64,000 bases of DNA, taken from the NCBI RefSeq assembly GCF_004115925.1, contig NZ_SDDX01000007.1, forward strand, positions 1-64,000, written 5' to 3'. Position numbers and translations under genes: made by a program. This stretch comes from Lelliottia nimipressuralis (lineage in GTDB: Bacteria > Pseudomonadota > Gammaproteobacteria > Enterobacterales > Enterobacteriaceae). Below, piece after piece: positions 54,877-63,783 of this stretch (positions within the stretch are counted from its first letter, which is position 1; the number at the start of each line of letters is the position of its first letter). The notes beneath the pieces were generated by a model. That model did no database searches. It was not told the DNA's origin and worked only from the letters and a program-made list of their open reading frames with translations.

Positions 54877-55064
54877 AATATTGTCCTTAATTGATTACAT
54901 TTTGATTGTCATGATTTCGGCAAAAGAGTATTTGCCTCAGCATCATGAATGCTGATGAGAAAATGATTTATTACGATTCATTTAAAGTCGAACCTCTGGC
55001 GAGGTTTAAGATCCTTCTATCTACAATCCGTTATCGTTTTTAATGCATAACATCTGCTACATAA
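54877..55064 (-). promoter_or_regulatory. Fimbrial operon upstream region
   Basis: This gap holds an inverted repeat CAGCAT-CATGA-ATGCTG at 54938-54954, about 62 bp before the pilin start. I see no pair of long inverted repeats that would mark a fimS-like invertible promoter. Confidence 0.4.
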
Positions 55065-55499
55065 TTATGCCTTCGTCCTGTTTGACGCCTGCAAGGGTAA
55101 ATTAACGCCTATATCTTTGACGGGATAGAGAATCAGCATTCCTACATGCACGTCAGAAACTACAAAGCCACTATTGTTCACCCGATAAATAACCACCTGG
55201 CTAAAACCACATTTTGCCAACGTGGTTTTTAACGAGTTCACTGCCTGCCACAGGCGCTGCTTACTGCACTTTAGCCCGAAGTTTTCGAATACCTCTCGCA
55301 TTATATTTTTATCTTCAATAATTCTGTCGCCTGAATGGCTCAGAATATACTGCAACAGACGAGCCATCGTGGGGCGCAGGCGAAAACTGACGCCCGTCAA
55401 CGTATTTACTAATAAGGCCGGGGAAATCCTGAACTCAAGATGACTCCCGATACAATACCCATAGAGGACTTGGTTAAGGTTTTTTAAATTCTTCGGCAT
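55065..55499 (-). CDS. Winged-helix (CadC/ToxR-type) fimbrial regulator
   Basis: A 144-residue cytoplasmic protein with one OmpR/CadC-type winged helix (about 20-110): FRLRPTMARLLQYILSHSGDRIIEDKNIMREVFENFG, then a recognition-helix region RLWQAVNSLKTTLAKCG and a wing (VIYRVNNSGFVVSDV). No membrane segment, unlike CadC itself. AGGAGG lies 9 nt before the ATG. Position just upstream of the pilin gene on the same strand suggests control of the fimbrial operon. Confidence 0.78.
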   Translation of the reverse strand: MPKNLKNLNQVLYGYCIGSHLEFRISPALLVNTLTGVSFRLRPTMARLLQYILSHSGDRIIEDKNIMREVFENFGLKCSKQRLWQAVNSLKTTLAKCGFSQVVIYRVNNSGFVVSDVHVGMLILYPVKDIGVNLPLQASNRTKA

Positions 55500-56027
55500 T
55501 GAAAATAGCCTCCTGCTAACTCACCTCATCAGTGGAACGGATTCTATATTTTTAAATCCAACGATCAATCAGACGGAAATGTGACCACAAAACGCCAAAA
55601 GTAAACGCGCAAGTAGCTTTTTATGCTGCACATCGCCGGTTAGACCATTATTACTCTCTAATTAACCCCTTTTAAAACGCTCAATTCTGACGTGTCATTA
55701 ATATTTAGTAATCAACTCTGAATCTCACATTTTTTAAAATAAAATCTCGTGGTGTGGAAACAAGTATAAGGTCGTGATTATTTTTTTTAATCTTTTTCAC
55801 TCAACGTTCTCATCGTTAAGGAAAAAAATGCATGTAATGCAAAAGTGATCAACATTACGCAACGATCGCCATAAAAATCGATTAAAATCAAAAAGTTAAA
55901 TGTTTTTGTGAAAATTCCTAATATGTCTTATATAATCTTAGGTAAGGTTTTTTGCGGTCGCTAAGGTTTTAAAAGAAACATAATTGTTAATTGGTTGTTT
56001 CGTTTTGATATCGGAGGTGTTTGTTCT
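55500..56027. promoter_or_regulatory. AT-rich 528-bp region between two ToxR-type regulators
   Basis: No gene is visible. The stretch is strongly AT-rich, as expected for an H-NS target. TTGTGA (55906-55911), 17-bp spacer and TATATA (55929-55934; a TATAAT follows at 55931) could be the promoter of the plus-strand regulator. TAAGGTTTT occurs twice in tandem at 55943-55951 and 55962-55970, between that promoter and the gene. Confidence 0.55.
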
Positions 56028-56819
56028 GTGTTTCAAAAAGTATACATTTTGAATGGTAGAGTTGTATTCTGGCCCAACAGAAATTTGCTGACGCACAATA
56101 CGAACAGACCTCAATCGGTGCAGTTGACTGGACCTGCCTCCCGGTGCCTTGAGCTATTAGTTTCAAGAAGAGATCTTGTCACGCAACATGAGCTGTTCGA
56201 GTACGGATGGGAAGGCAGCGGATTTACACCGTCACCTAATACCCTCTATCAAAGCATTTCAGTGTTACGCCGCGCTTTCAGAGAATTAGATAACAGTAGT
56301 GAAAATTACATTCTCACCGAAACAAGAAAAGGCTTCAGAGTTAATCCAAATTTTGACGTAATTGTTGAGGAGAGAGCGTTCTCGCTACCTCAGGAATCCG
56401 AGGCGTTAATACCGAAAAAACAGCACAACCCCTCCTTTGATCCTGACGTTAAAACGGTTGGCAAAAAAAATCGGGATCTGAGCGCATACCTCATCGTGAT
56501 ATTGGCAGGCGTGGCCATTGCTGTCGGTATTTCGTTTGTGACTACGAATCGCTTTAATAAAAGCGATGACTTTGCGGCTTACAAAAAAATATCTTACCTG
56601 GGTCAATCTGAATGTTTATTTTTTCTCACTCTGAAGAGTAATAAAACATCCATCAGCAATCTCGACCTGTCGTTACTGACCTGTCAGGATAAACCTTATA
56701 ACTATTTAACGACGTTTTCATACTCTTCCAAGACATCGATTCTGTCATGCAATAAAGAAATAACTAAGCAACCGACTGAATGCAGCACCGTTTATTTGTG
56801 GGGTAAAAGTGAGCATTAA
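56028..56819 (+). CDS. MarT/ToxR-like transmembrane transcription regulator
   Basis: A 263-residue inner-membrane regulator. The N-terminal winged helix (about 5-105) has the ToxR family features LELLVSRRDLVTQHELFEYGW, SPNTLYQSISVLRRAF and the wing ETRKGFRVN. One membrane segment lies at about 151-170, and the remaining 90 residues are periplasmic with four cysteines. The start is the GTG at 56028, ten bases after GGAGG; a TTG 11 codons earlier lacks such a site. Layout with a FidL-like partner behind it matches Salmonella marT-fidL. Confidence 0.8.
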   Translation: MFQKVYILNGRVVFWPNRNLLTHNTNRPQSVQLTGPASRCLELLVSRRDLVTQHELFEYGWEGSGFTPSPNTLYQSISVLRRAFRELDNSSENYILTETRKGFRVNPNFDVIVEERAFSLPQESEALIPKKQHNPSFDPDVKTVGKKNRDLSAYLIVILAGVAIAVGISFVTTNRFNKSDDFAAYKKISYLGQSECLFFLTLKSNKTSISNLDLSLLTCQDKPYNYLTTFSYSSKTSILSCNKEITKQPTECSTVYLWGKSEH

Positions 56820-57287
56820 TATTAAAATCCCGTTGATTATTACCTGCCTTTGTTCTGCGCTGGTGACATGGATGGTTATTCATTTCATCAAAAATTATAA
56901 TTATGATCACTTCTCCTGCACTGCGTCATATTCGGCGATGAGAGAGGGCAATGTCTTGACCTCGAAAAACAGTTTGATCATTCATGGGGATAAAGGCACA
57001 TGGATGATGGATGGTAAAATCACCCACGCTGATGCAAAACCGGTTTTTTCAAATTGCGCAATAATTTCAGTTTCGAACGGACCCTGCTTGCTTACCACTT
57101 TTATTCCGACAAAGTGTCTATCACACCCAATACGCTTACGCACTCCTCCGCGTTAAGTGAATTTTTAACTGACATATTTATAAAGGAGCAGCAGTCTTCT
57201 TTCTTTTATATATACCCCATTAATAATAATTATATTATTTATAGTGGCAGCATGCCGATTGTGTACTGCAAAAAACAGAAGACGTGA
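56809..57287 (+). pseudogene. FidL-like membrane protein gene, frameshifted
   Basis: The gene overlaps the ToxR-like regulator by 11 bp and starts with a membrane anchor (IPLIITCLCSALVTWMVI) followed by a periplasmic domain, as in FidL-type partners of ToxR-like regulators. The starting frame runs to 57156, but from about 57050 it loses family-like character. A second frame continues from there to 57287 with plausible protein (HFYSDKVSITPNTLTHSSAL, ending PIVYCKKQKT). The switch occurs at a T6 run (GGTTTTTTC, about 57040-57049) and needs one missing T. Either a frameshift mutation, a sequencing error, or slippage on the T-run. Confidence 0.65.
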
Positions 57288-57481
57288 GATTTGCCCACTA
57301 TCACACTCCCATGGCCAGCGTCTGCGACCATTTTGTTCTCAGCGGTGACAGGGTTCTCGCTCATCTGTGAATGTGTTCACTTTGAGGGAGAGTGTGAAAC
57401 AGTGATTTCACAGGCTACCAGGTATGCCGTGGCAGGTTTGTTGGATCTACTGGGCAAACCCGCCAGGACATAGCGAAAGGT

Positions 57482-57877
57482 TTATTTTTGGAGGCGATCG
57501 ATTCGGACAACCGGCGGGGACGCTTTCTTGTCGAGGCTGCCGTTGATGTTTATCATTTGATCGGGTTGAACTTCGCGCCCGTCAAAAACGGCTTTTGGAA
57601 TGATGGCATCGATGGTGTCCGTCTTGTCGCGAAAAACGTACCGATCGTCACCGTTATACTTGATGAGATTGCCCCGTAAGGAAAGTGTGGCGCCATCATG
57701 CAGGGTTTTGGCAAATTTAACGGTCATCACACGTGCGTCATCGGTTCCACGGTAGCCATCTTCAATTTTATGCGGTGGTGGTGGCGCGACGTTTTCTTTC
57801 AGGCCGCCAGCTTCTTGCGCATAAACGCTTTGTAGGCCGAGCAAAAAGATCAGGATCATTAATGGAATTTTTTTCAT
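57482..57877 (-). CDS. YgiW/YdeI-type periplasmic OB-fold protein
   Basis: A 131-residue secreted protein with a signal peptide ending VYA and a bacterial OB-fold (BOF) domain: [36 protein letters not shown] and INGSLDK segments. E. coli relatives YgiW and YdeI respond to envelope and peroxide stress. AAGGAG is 5 nt before the ATG at 57877; the ATG directly before it is only 2 nt away. The proline run APPPPHK after the signal is unusual for the family. Confidence 0.85.
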   Translation of the reverse strand: MKKIPLMILIFLLGLQSVYAQEAGGLKENVAPPPPHKIEDGYRGTDDARVMTVKFAKTLHDGATLSLRGNLIKYNGDDRYVFRDKTDTIDAIIPKAVFDGREVQPDQMININGSLDKKASPPVVRIDRLQK

Positions 57878-58095
57878 CATGTCTCCTTAGTGATAAGAAG
57901 GTATGCTTCAAGCCTGGTCACTACTATTCCGTTTTGCAAATCCAATGAAACGGTAGGGTGTTTCAAAGCAGCCGATAACGCCGAAGTTGTTCCACCACGT
58001 AATCAGCACACTAAAGAAAAGCACCGAGGTAAAAGGCGGTGTGACGTTGACGTAATAAGGCACCCCCAGCAAACAGGCAGACACCCAATAACAAG

Positions 58096-58129
58096 CTTAT
58101 ATCGTACTGCAATAGAAGTACGATATAAG
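58096..58129. repeat. Perfect 13-bp inverted repeat
   Basis: CTTATATCGTACT / AGTACGATATAAG with an 8-nt loop, 46 bp past the LysR-type gene stop. No T-run follows on either strand. It could be a 3'-end hairpin or an operator-like palindrome. Confidence 0.55.
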
Positions 58130-58174
58130 AATGTAATCAGTCGCTTACAGGCGTGCCGCATTTCGCGGTGTGGT

Positions 58175-59035
58175 TTACAGCGCCTTTTTCAGGGCTGATA
58201 TCAGGAAACTGACCGGTTCATCGGGCGGAACATCCCGGCGCAGGATGATGTGTAATGGCGTGACGCGGTGCGAGCCGTGGCTGAGGGGCAATGGTTGCAG
58301 TATGCCTGCCGCCAGTTGTTGGTGAATAGATGCCTGCGGCAGCCAGCCGTATCCAAGACCGGCCACGACAGCGCCTGCCGCCGCATCCAGAGTGGAGAAA
58401 TCCCAGTTTTGGCTATCCCCTGAGGCCGTTTTCCCGCCATCTGCTATTTGTATCCGTGGCCAATTGCTGAGCAGTGCTTCGGTCAATGTGCCGGATACCG
58501 ACAGCAGCGGATGATCGCGATGTGCCACGGCAATAAAATCCACGTTCATTAGCCACTCTCCCCGGCCGGTAATATTTTGCCGGTCGGTCACGATCATCAC
58601 ATCAGCATCGTCCACAGCGGACATGGTGGGGAACATGCTCTCTGTGACTTCCGTTAGCTTCACCCGAATAGTCGGCCAGCGCTGCTGGAATTGTTGCAGG
58701 GCAGAGAACAGACGCTCCCGAGGATAGATAACGTCCACCACCAAATTAAGCTGCGATCGCATCCCCTCCTGCAGAGTTGCGGCCTGGGCCTCCACATAAC
58801 TAAATGTTTTCAGCAGCGGGCGTACCTGGCTCAGAAGCGTGGCCCCGGTTGGGGTTAATACCGTACGACGCCCCTCAGGAACCAGCAGCGTCACGCCCAG
58901 TTGCGTCTGGAGCTGCGCGAGATTATAGCTAATAGAAGACTGGCTGCGGTGTAGCGTATCGGCGGCGCGGGCAAAGCTGCCGGTAGTGAACACACAGTCA
59001 AGGATTGCCCATTGTTCCAGCGTTGTTTTATTCAT
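58175..59035 (-). CDS. LysR family regulator, divergent from padC
   Basis: LysR-type regulator of 286 residues: winged helix at about 1-60 (FTTGSFARAADTLHRSQSSISYNLAQLQTQLG) and a substrate-binding domain to the end. Divergent from the phenolic acid decarboxylase gene over 97 bp, so it is the likely activator that responds to ferulic or p-coumaric acid. This differs from Gram-positive bacteria, where PadR represses padC. Confidence 0.85.
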   Translation of the reverse strand: MNKTTLEQWAILDCVFTTGSFARAADTLHRSQSSISYNLAQLQTQLGVTLLVPEGRRTVLTPTGATLLSQVRPLLKTFSYVEAQAATLQEGMRSQLNLVVDVIYPRERLFSALQQFQQRWPTIRVKLTEVTESMFPTMSAVDDADVMIVTDRQNITGRGEWLMNVDFIAVAHRDHPLLSVSGTLTEALLSNWPRIQIADGGKTASGDSQNWDFSTLDAAAGAVVAGLGYGWLPQASIHQQLAAGILQPLPLSHGSHRVTPLHIILRRDVPPDEPVSFLISALKKAL

Positions 59036-59068
59036 AATGATTCATTTATTGGATTAATATCATCATAA

Positions 59069-59080
59069 AATAGCGCTATT
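59069..59080. promoter_or_regulatory. Palindrome in the LysR/padC gap
   Basis: AATAGCGCTATT, a perfect 12-bp palindrome midway between the two starts (53 bp before padC), is a candidate LysR-type binding site. Confidence 0.45.
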
Positions 59081-59132
59081 CATCAAAATATTAAAGCATT
59101 AGACTTGTTTTATCGAACAGAGGAGACCTGAA

Positions 59133-59639
59133 ATGAGCAACTTTGATAAACATGATTTAAGCGGTTTTGTCGGTAAACATCTGGTGTACACCTACGACAA
59201 CGGCTGGAACTACGAAATTTATGTCAAAAATGAACAAACCCTGGACTACCGTATTCACAGCGGCCTGGTGGGGAATCGTTGGGTCAAAGATCAGCAGGCT
59301 TATATCGTCCGCGTGGGTGAAAGTATTTACAAAATCTCCTGGACGGAGCCAACCGGCACGGATGTGAGCTTAATTGTCAATCTGGGGGATAAACTCTTCC
59401 ATGGCACTATTTTCTTCCCACGTTGGGTGATGAATAACCCCGAAAAAACCGTGTGTTTCCAGAATGACCATATTCCGCTGATGAATCAGTACCGCGATGC
59501 CGGTCCGGCTTATCCGACGGAGGTTATTGATGAATTTGCCACCATCACCTTTATTCGTGACTGCGGTGCCAATAATGACGATGTGATTGCCTGCGCGGCG
59601 AGTGAATTGCCTGACAATTTTCCAGATAATCTGCGTTAA
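59133..59639 (+). CDS. padC: Phenolic acid decarboxylase
   Basis: Cofactor-free enzyme (168 residues) that decarboxylates p-coumaric and ferulic acids to 4-vinylphenol and 4-vinylguaiacol, detoxifying plant phenolic acids. Tyr19, Tyr21, Arg49 and Glu72 correspond, with a shift of eight, to the catalytic Tyr11, Tyr13, Arg41 and Glu64 of the Bacillus enzyme. Cytoplasmic. GAGGAG lies about 8 nt before the ATG. A strong terminator follows, so it is monocistronic. Confidence 0.95.
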   Translation: MSNFDKHDLSGFVGKHLVYTYDNGWNYEIYVKNEQTLDYRIHSGLVGNRWVKDQQAYIVRVGESIYKISWTEPTGTDVSLIVNLGDKLFHGTIFFPRWVMNNPEKTVCFQNDHIPLMNQYRDAGPAYPTEVIDEFATITFIRDCGANNDDVIACAASELPDNFPDNLR

Positions 59640-59659
59640 ATAACACCCCGCTAAATTTA

Positions 59660-59694
59660 AAAGAAACCGGTCACGACGACGGTTTCTTTTTTTT
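59660..59694 (+). terminator. Rho-independent terminator after padC
   Basis: AAAGAAACCG / CGGTTTCTTT 10-bp stem with a 10-nt loop running into T8, 20 bp past the padC stop. Confidence 0.92.
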
Positions 59695-59712
59695 GCTACT
59701 CATCCGGGACGT

Positions 59713-60207
59713 TTATTCGTTAACGGTTGCCTGATGACGCATTTCTTTAGCCGGTGCAGCTTTGCTTCTGTTGCTGGAGTAGATGAAGAACAGCGCGATA
59801 CCCAGACAGAGGATGGCACCCAGACGATTCATCGAGAAGGGGATCGCCCCGTTGCCAAGCCAGCCAAAGTTATCAATCAGCATGCTCATTGTCAGCTGAC
59901 CGAAAATCACCGCAACCGTTGCGACGGCTGTGCCGATACGTTGGACGGCAAAGACCATAATGACGATGTAAGGCACACCAAACATCGCACCTAACAGTTG
60001 CCACTTCGGTACATCCAATAGGCTGGTAGCATGTTTAGGCTCAAAGAAGAAAATCAGCAGGGCAGTAATAAGCGCGCCGACGGAGAAGGTCAGAAATGCG
60101 CTTTTGAATACACCCACTTTGCTACCTAGTTGGCCATTTATCGCAGCCTGAATGCTGAGCATTGCACCACCAATAACCGCCAACACAATCATCATAAATG
60201 TCATCAT
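59713..60207 (-). CDS. DMT family transporter, DUF606/YdcZ type (second of pair)
   Basis: A 164-residue membrane protein with five predicted helices and the DUF606 features AVIGGAMLSIQAAINGQLG and GQLTMSMLIDNFGWLG. It forms a pair with the next gene upstream (6-bp gap); two-gene DUF606 transporters are thought to act as heterodimers. The substrate is unknown. Confidence 0.82.
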   Translation of the reverse strand: MMTFMMIVLAVIGGAMLSIQAAINGQLGSKVGVFKSAFLTFSVGALITALLIFFFEPKHATSLLDVPKWQLLGAMFGVPYIVIMVFAVQRIGTAVATVAVIFGQLTMSMLIDNFGWLGNGAIPFSMNRLGAILCLGIALFFIYSSNRSKAAPAKEMRHQATVNE

Positions 60208-60213
60208 TTTTTC

Positions 60214-60648
60214 TTAACCCCGTGCAACAAGAACCAGCGCCAGTACGATAAAAATCAGCGCGATAATGCGTTTATTGTCAATTTTCCGATGTGGCGTGCC
60301 CAGCAGACCAAAGTGGTCAATGATCAGGCTTTTGGATACCTGTCCCGCCAGAATGCCTATCATCGTCATAGCGATACCTATTGCCGGTGTAGCGATGGTC
60401 AGAATAATGACGTAAACAGGGCCGAGCACTCCGCCCAGTAGGTTCCAGGAGGGCTGCGCGAAAAAGGATGGGCTATTGCGTGGACTGAAAAACAGCATCA
60501 GCAAAAACGTCAGGGCCGCACCCACGCCGAATACGCTGAATGTCGCCCATAAATCGCCGACTTCCCCTCCCAGCGGCCCCAGCAAACCAGCCTCTACGGA
60601 CAGTCCCATTCCGCCCGCGATAACAATTAAAATCAGTACCAGTTGCAT
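60214..60648 (-). CDS. DMT family transporter, DUF606/YdcZ type (first of pair)
   Basis: A 144-residue membrane protein with five helices, homologous to its neighbour (IAGGMGLSVEAGLLGPLGG; GQVSKSLIIDHFGLLG). The start is the ATG at 60648 with GAGAG about 8 nt upstream; 22 in-frame codons before it overlap the promoter of the divergent LysR gene. Likely regulated by that LysR protein. Confidence 0.8.
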   Translation of the reverse strand: MQLVLILIVIAGGMGLSVEAGLLGPLGGEVGDLWATFSVFGVGAALTFLLMLFFSPRNSPSFFAQPSWNLLGGVLGPVYVIILTIATPAIGIAMTMIGILAGQVSKSLIIDHFGLLGTPHRKIDNKRIIALIFIVLALVLVARG

Positions 60649-60747
60649 AGCAAACTCTCTCCGGTTGTCTAAGCGCAGAAGATTACACCTGGCCTGAGAT
60701 GTGAAAAATGCCATAATTCAGGAAACACCTTTGCAGGATTTGCATCA

Positions 60748-61686
60748 ATGCATGGCGCAGGCAATATCAGTATCCGTTCTCTTTCAATCTTTATAGACGT
60801 GTATGAAACGCAGAATTTTTCCGTGGTCGCGCGCCGCGAAGGAATATCGGCTTCGCAGGTTTCACGAGTTATCCATCATCTTGAAGACGCGCTCGGTCAG
60901 CAGCTTTTTTATCGCAACACACGCGCGGTTATCCCGACTGAAAGTGGGCACCTTTTTATCCGGCACGCACGCGCCATGGCCGGTAATCTTGAGGATGCGC
61001 GTCGTGAACTGGATGAACGTGCGCTGGAGCCTTCAGGTTTAATTCGTATTAATGCCCCGGTATTTTTCGGACAGCGGCATGTGGCCCCAGGACTACCGGG
61101 TCTGACGGCGCGTTACCCCCGTCTGACCATTGAGCTGACGCTGACCGATGATTACATCGATCCACACAGGGATGCCGCCGACGTCATTTTCCGGATTGGC
61201 GTTCTGGCTGACTCCTCCTTTCATGCGCGCGTTTTCGGGCAGCAGTTTTATCACCTGGCTGCGTCGCCTGCGTATCTGGATAAATACGGTATGCCTGAAT
61301 GCCCCGAGGATCTCGGACGCCACAAATGCCTTGTCTACAGTGGATCTTCCGGTCCAAATCGCTGGCTGGTTCGCAAGCCAGGTGAGGAGTGGGTGCATTA
61401 TCCTGTGTCGCCACTGATGTCATCCAATAACGCAGAGACTTTGCTTATTGCGGCTCTGGGCGGGATGGGCATTGTGCTTTTTCCGGACTGGCTGATTGCT
61501 GAAAGACTGAAAAGCGGTGAGCTGATCGCGCTACTGACCGATATGGATACCTCTATTAAAACGGAGCCACAGAACATTGCGGCTATTTACCCCCACACCC
61601 GCCATCCGCCGCTGAACGTCAGGGCGGTGATCGATTACTATCTTGAGGTGTTTGGTTCACCGCTTTACTGGCAGTCTGAGGGGTAA
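60748..61686 (+). CDS. LysR family transcriptional regulator
   Basis: LysR-type regulator of 312 residues: winged helix at about 8-66 (ETQNFSVVARREGISASQVSRVIHHLEDALGQQLF) and an inducer-binding domain of the CrgA/DsdC-like subgroup (SGLIRINAPVFFGQRHVAPGL; GMGIVLFPDWLI). Divergent from the DUF606 pair, its probable target. Inducer unknown. Confidence 0.85.
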   Translation: MHGAGNISIRSLSIFIDVYETQNFSVVARREGISASQVSRVIHHLEDALGQQLFYRNTRAVIPTESGHLFIRHARAMAGNLEDARRELDERALEPSGLIRINAPVFFGQRHVAPGLPGLTARYPRLTIELTLTDDYIDPHRDAADVIFRIGVLADSSFHARVFGQQFYHLAASPAYLDKYGMPECPEDLGRHKCLVYSGSSGPNRWLVRKPGEEWVHYPVSPLMSSNNAETLLIAALGGMGIVLFPDWLIAERLKSGELIALLTDMDTSIKTEPQNIAAIYPHTRHPPLNVRAVIDYYLEVFGSPLYWQSEG

Positions 61687-61854
61687 GTTCAGGCTGGTAA
61701 TGGAGCACATCCGGCGTCAGTTTTTTCCAGCTTAGAAAGTGAATCGCGGACCTTGAACAGAATCTTGCGGTTGTTGATTACGGGGGGCGGAGCAAAGGGT
61801 TACGCAGCGCCTCAACTGGTAATCTAGGAGAGTGTCCATTACTATCCAAAATCT

Positions 61855-62460
61855 ATGGATGTGAACATTTTCGGCTTTATGCCAGCACTACTGCCTGTTG
61901 CACTGTCCCCCGGCGCAAGTTTCACTCTCGTTATGAACAGTGCTCTGGCTGGTGGTCACAAAGGCCTGATCAGAACGCTCGCCGGAACAGCGTTGGGCAT
62001 ATACACCCATGCGGTATTAATAGGGCTGGGTGTGACTGCTGTGCTCATCTCGTCCCCGGCAGCCTTTGCAGTGCTCAAAGTTGCCGGAACGGCCTATCTG
62101 CTCTGGTTGGGCGCGATGCTTATCCGCAGTGGGATAACGGTCAATACAGGCGGGTTTAGTGATTCAAAGCATGCGGTGACGTTAAAAGAGGCGTGGCTTG
62201 CGAATGTTTTGAACCCAAAAGCCATCCTTTTTTATGTGACGGTCGTTTCACAGTTCGCAGGGATAAAGGGAGGCGTTAGTAATTACCTGACGCTGGCATC
62301 AGTGCATGTCGTGGTGATGAGCGTTTGGCTTTTCTCTGTGAGCCAGACACTGATATTTTCAGTTAAAAAAACGAACCCGTTAATGCTCAAAAAATACGTC
62401 AACATTGCCGGTGGGATGTTGCTCATAGCTTTTTCTCTGCATAGCCTGATAAAGGTATAA
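61855..62460 (+). CDS. LysE/RhtB family exporter
   Basis: Amino acid or metabolite exporter of 201 residues with six membrane segments and the family opening ALLPVALSPGASFTLVMNSALAGG and the WLANVLNPKAILFYVTVVSQF segment. No strong ribosome site precedes the ATG. The substrate cannot be told from sequence. Confidence 0.82.
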   Translation: MDVNIFGFMPALLPVALSPGASFTLVMNSALAGGHKGLIRTLAGTALGIYTHAVLIGLGVTAVLISSPAAFAVLKVAGTAYLLWLGAMLIRSGITVNTGGFSDSKHAVTLKEAWLANVLNPKAILFYVTVVSQFAGIKGGVSNYLTLASVHVVVMSVWLFSVSQTLIFSVKKTNPLMLKKYVNIAGGMLLIAFSLHSLIKV

Positions 62461-62597
62461 TGCCCGCATTTGGCACAACGTTGCCGTTATGATTCAGGCC
62501 GTCAGCTACGGATGATGCTGGGGAGAGATATCAGGACGGCGGTGAGACGTAACGCTTTATTGTTCCGGATGAGGAAATAAAACGGTAACGGATGATC

Positions 62598-62948
62598 TCA
62601 ACGGGCTATTAGCGCCACGATCGCGGCAACCGCTGGAAGCGCCTGCACATAAAGTATCTTCCGACTGGCGGTTACCGCTCCAAAAATACCTGCAACCAGC
62701 ACGCAGATCAGAAAGAAGAATATCACCGAAACACCGCGTTCGCCGAGCGATAACCCCCACAGCAATCCCGCCGCCAGAAAGCCGTTGTACAGCCCCTGAT
62801 TCGCAGCGAGAACGCGGGTTTCGCGCGCAAAGTCGGCGCTCAAATTAAAAGCCTTCTGGCCGGTTTTGGTGTTCCACAAAAACATTTCGAGCACCAGAAT
62901 ATAGAGATGGATAACGGCAACAATAGCGACAAGAAGAGTAGCAAACAC
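62598..62948 (-). CDS. DUF1304 membrane protein
   Basis: A 116-residue membrane protein with four helices and the DUF1304 hallmark HLYILVLEMFLWNT, followed by RVLAANQGLYNGFLAAGL. Function unknown. A GTG at 62948 is chosen as start because TAAGG lies 6 nt upstream; the open frame upstream of it has no ribosome site and encodes a non-family leader. Divergent from the RluA-family gene. Confidence 0.8.
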   Translation of the reverse strand: MFATLLVAIVAVIHLYILVLEMFLWNTKTGQKAFNLSADFARETRVLAANQGLYNGFLAAGLLWGLSLGERGVSVIFFFLICVLVAGIFGAVTASRKILYVQALPAVAAIVALIAR

Positions 62949-63075
62949 GGGCGGCCTTACAGGGTGAGGGCAGATGAAAGGGAGTATAGATAATTCCAGC
63001 GGGGGCGGTAGGCTGATTCGCCACCAGGATGAAAATTCGTTATCATCCGCTCCCACTCTCTATCCGTGCAGCCTG

Positions 63076-63771
63076 ATGTCTACGATTATCGATACCTTTA
63101 TTGCCCCGCCGTGTCTCGACGAGATTGAAATTCTCTATCAGGACGCACATCTGGTGCTGATCAACAAACCGGCGGGGCTGCTGAGTCTTTCGGGGAAAAA
63201 TCCGCAGAATCTCGACTCGGTGCATTATCGACTGGTGAAGACTTTCCCTGGCTGCACCCTCGTGCACCGCCTGGATTTCGGCACGTCCGGGCTGATGGTG
63301 GTGGCCCGCAATAAGGCTATCAATGCGGCGCTGTGCCAGCAGTTTAGCGAGCGTCGTGTGACCAAGATTTACACTGCGCTGCTGTGCGGGCATCTGGACG
63401 ATAACGAGGGGGTGATAGATGCAGCGATTGCCAAAGATCCGGCGCTGTTCCCGCTGATGTCGATTTGCCCTATCACGGGCAAGCCCGCGCGCTCTCGCTA
63501 TCGGGTGATTGAACGTATTTATCAGGAAAGGGAAGGGGCGTTACTTCCGTTGACGCGGGTCGAGCTGACTCCGGAAACCGGGCGCACCCATCAGCTGCGT
63601 ATTCACTGCCAGCAGCTGGGGCACCCAATTTTAGGCTGCGATCTGTATGGTGGCCTCACGCTGCCAGGTACCGAGCGCACGCCGCGTCTGATGCTGCACG
63701 CCAGCGAGCTGCACTTTGTCCATCCCGTGAGCGATGAGCGCATCACGGCGCGTAATGCCAGCCCGTTCTGA
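63076..63771 (+). CDS. RluA-family pseudouridine synthase
   Basis: RNA pseudouridine synthase of 231 residues. The catalytic aspartate is Asp67 in HRLDFGTSGL, with the family segments LVLINKPAGLLSLSG and GRTHQLRIHCQQLGHPILG. No S4 domain, so it is like RluA or TruC in layout. It differs enough from E. coli RluA that the target RNA site is not clear. The start at 63076 (MSTIIDTF) has a weak ribosome site; in-frame codons upstream lie in the divergent promoter. Confidence 0.85.
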   Translation: MSTIIDTFIAPPCLDEIEILYQDAHLVLINKPAGLLSLSGKNPQNLDSVHYRLVKTFPGCTLVHRLDFGTSGLMVVARNKAINAALCQQFSERRVTKIYTALLCGHLDDNEGVIDAAIAKDPALFPLMSICPITGKPARSRYRVIERIYQEREGALLPLTRVELTPETGRTHQLRIHCQQLGHPILGCDLYGGLTLPGTERTPRLMLHASELHFVHPVSDERITARNASPF

Positions 63772-63783
63772 CCGCAACCGTCA

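Noticed and set aside
54877..55500. fimS-like invertible promoter for the fimbrial operon
   Set aside because: No pair of matching inverted repeats flanks the promoter region and no tyrosine recombinase (FimB/FimE) gene is present.
57288..57481. Small protein gene of 60 codons on the plus strand
   Set aside because: It lacks a ribosome site and any family likeness and lies just behind the frameshifted gene; more likely non-coding.
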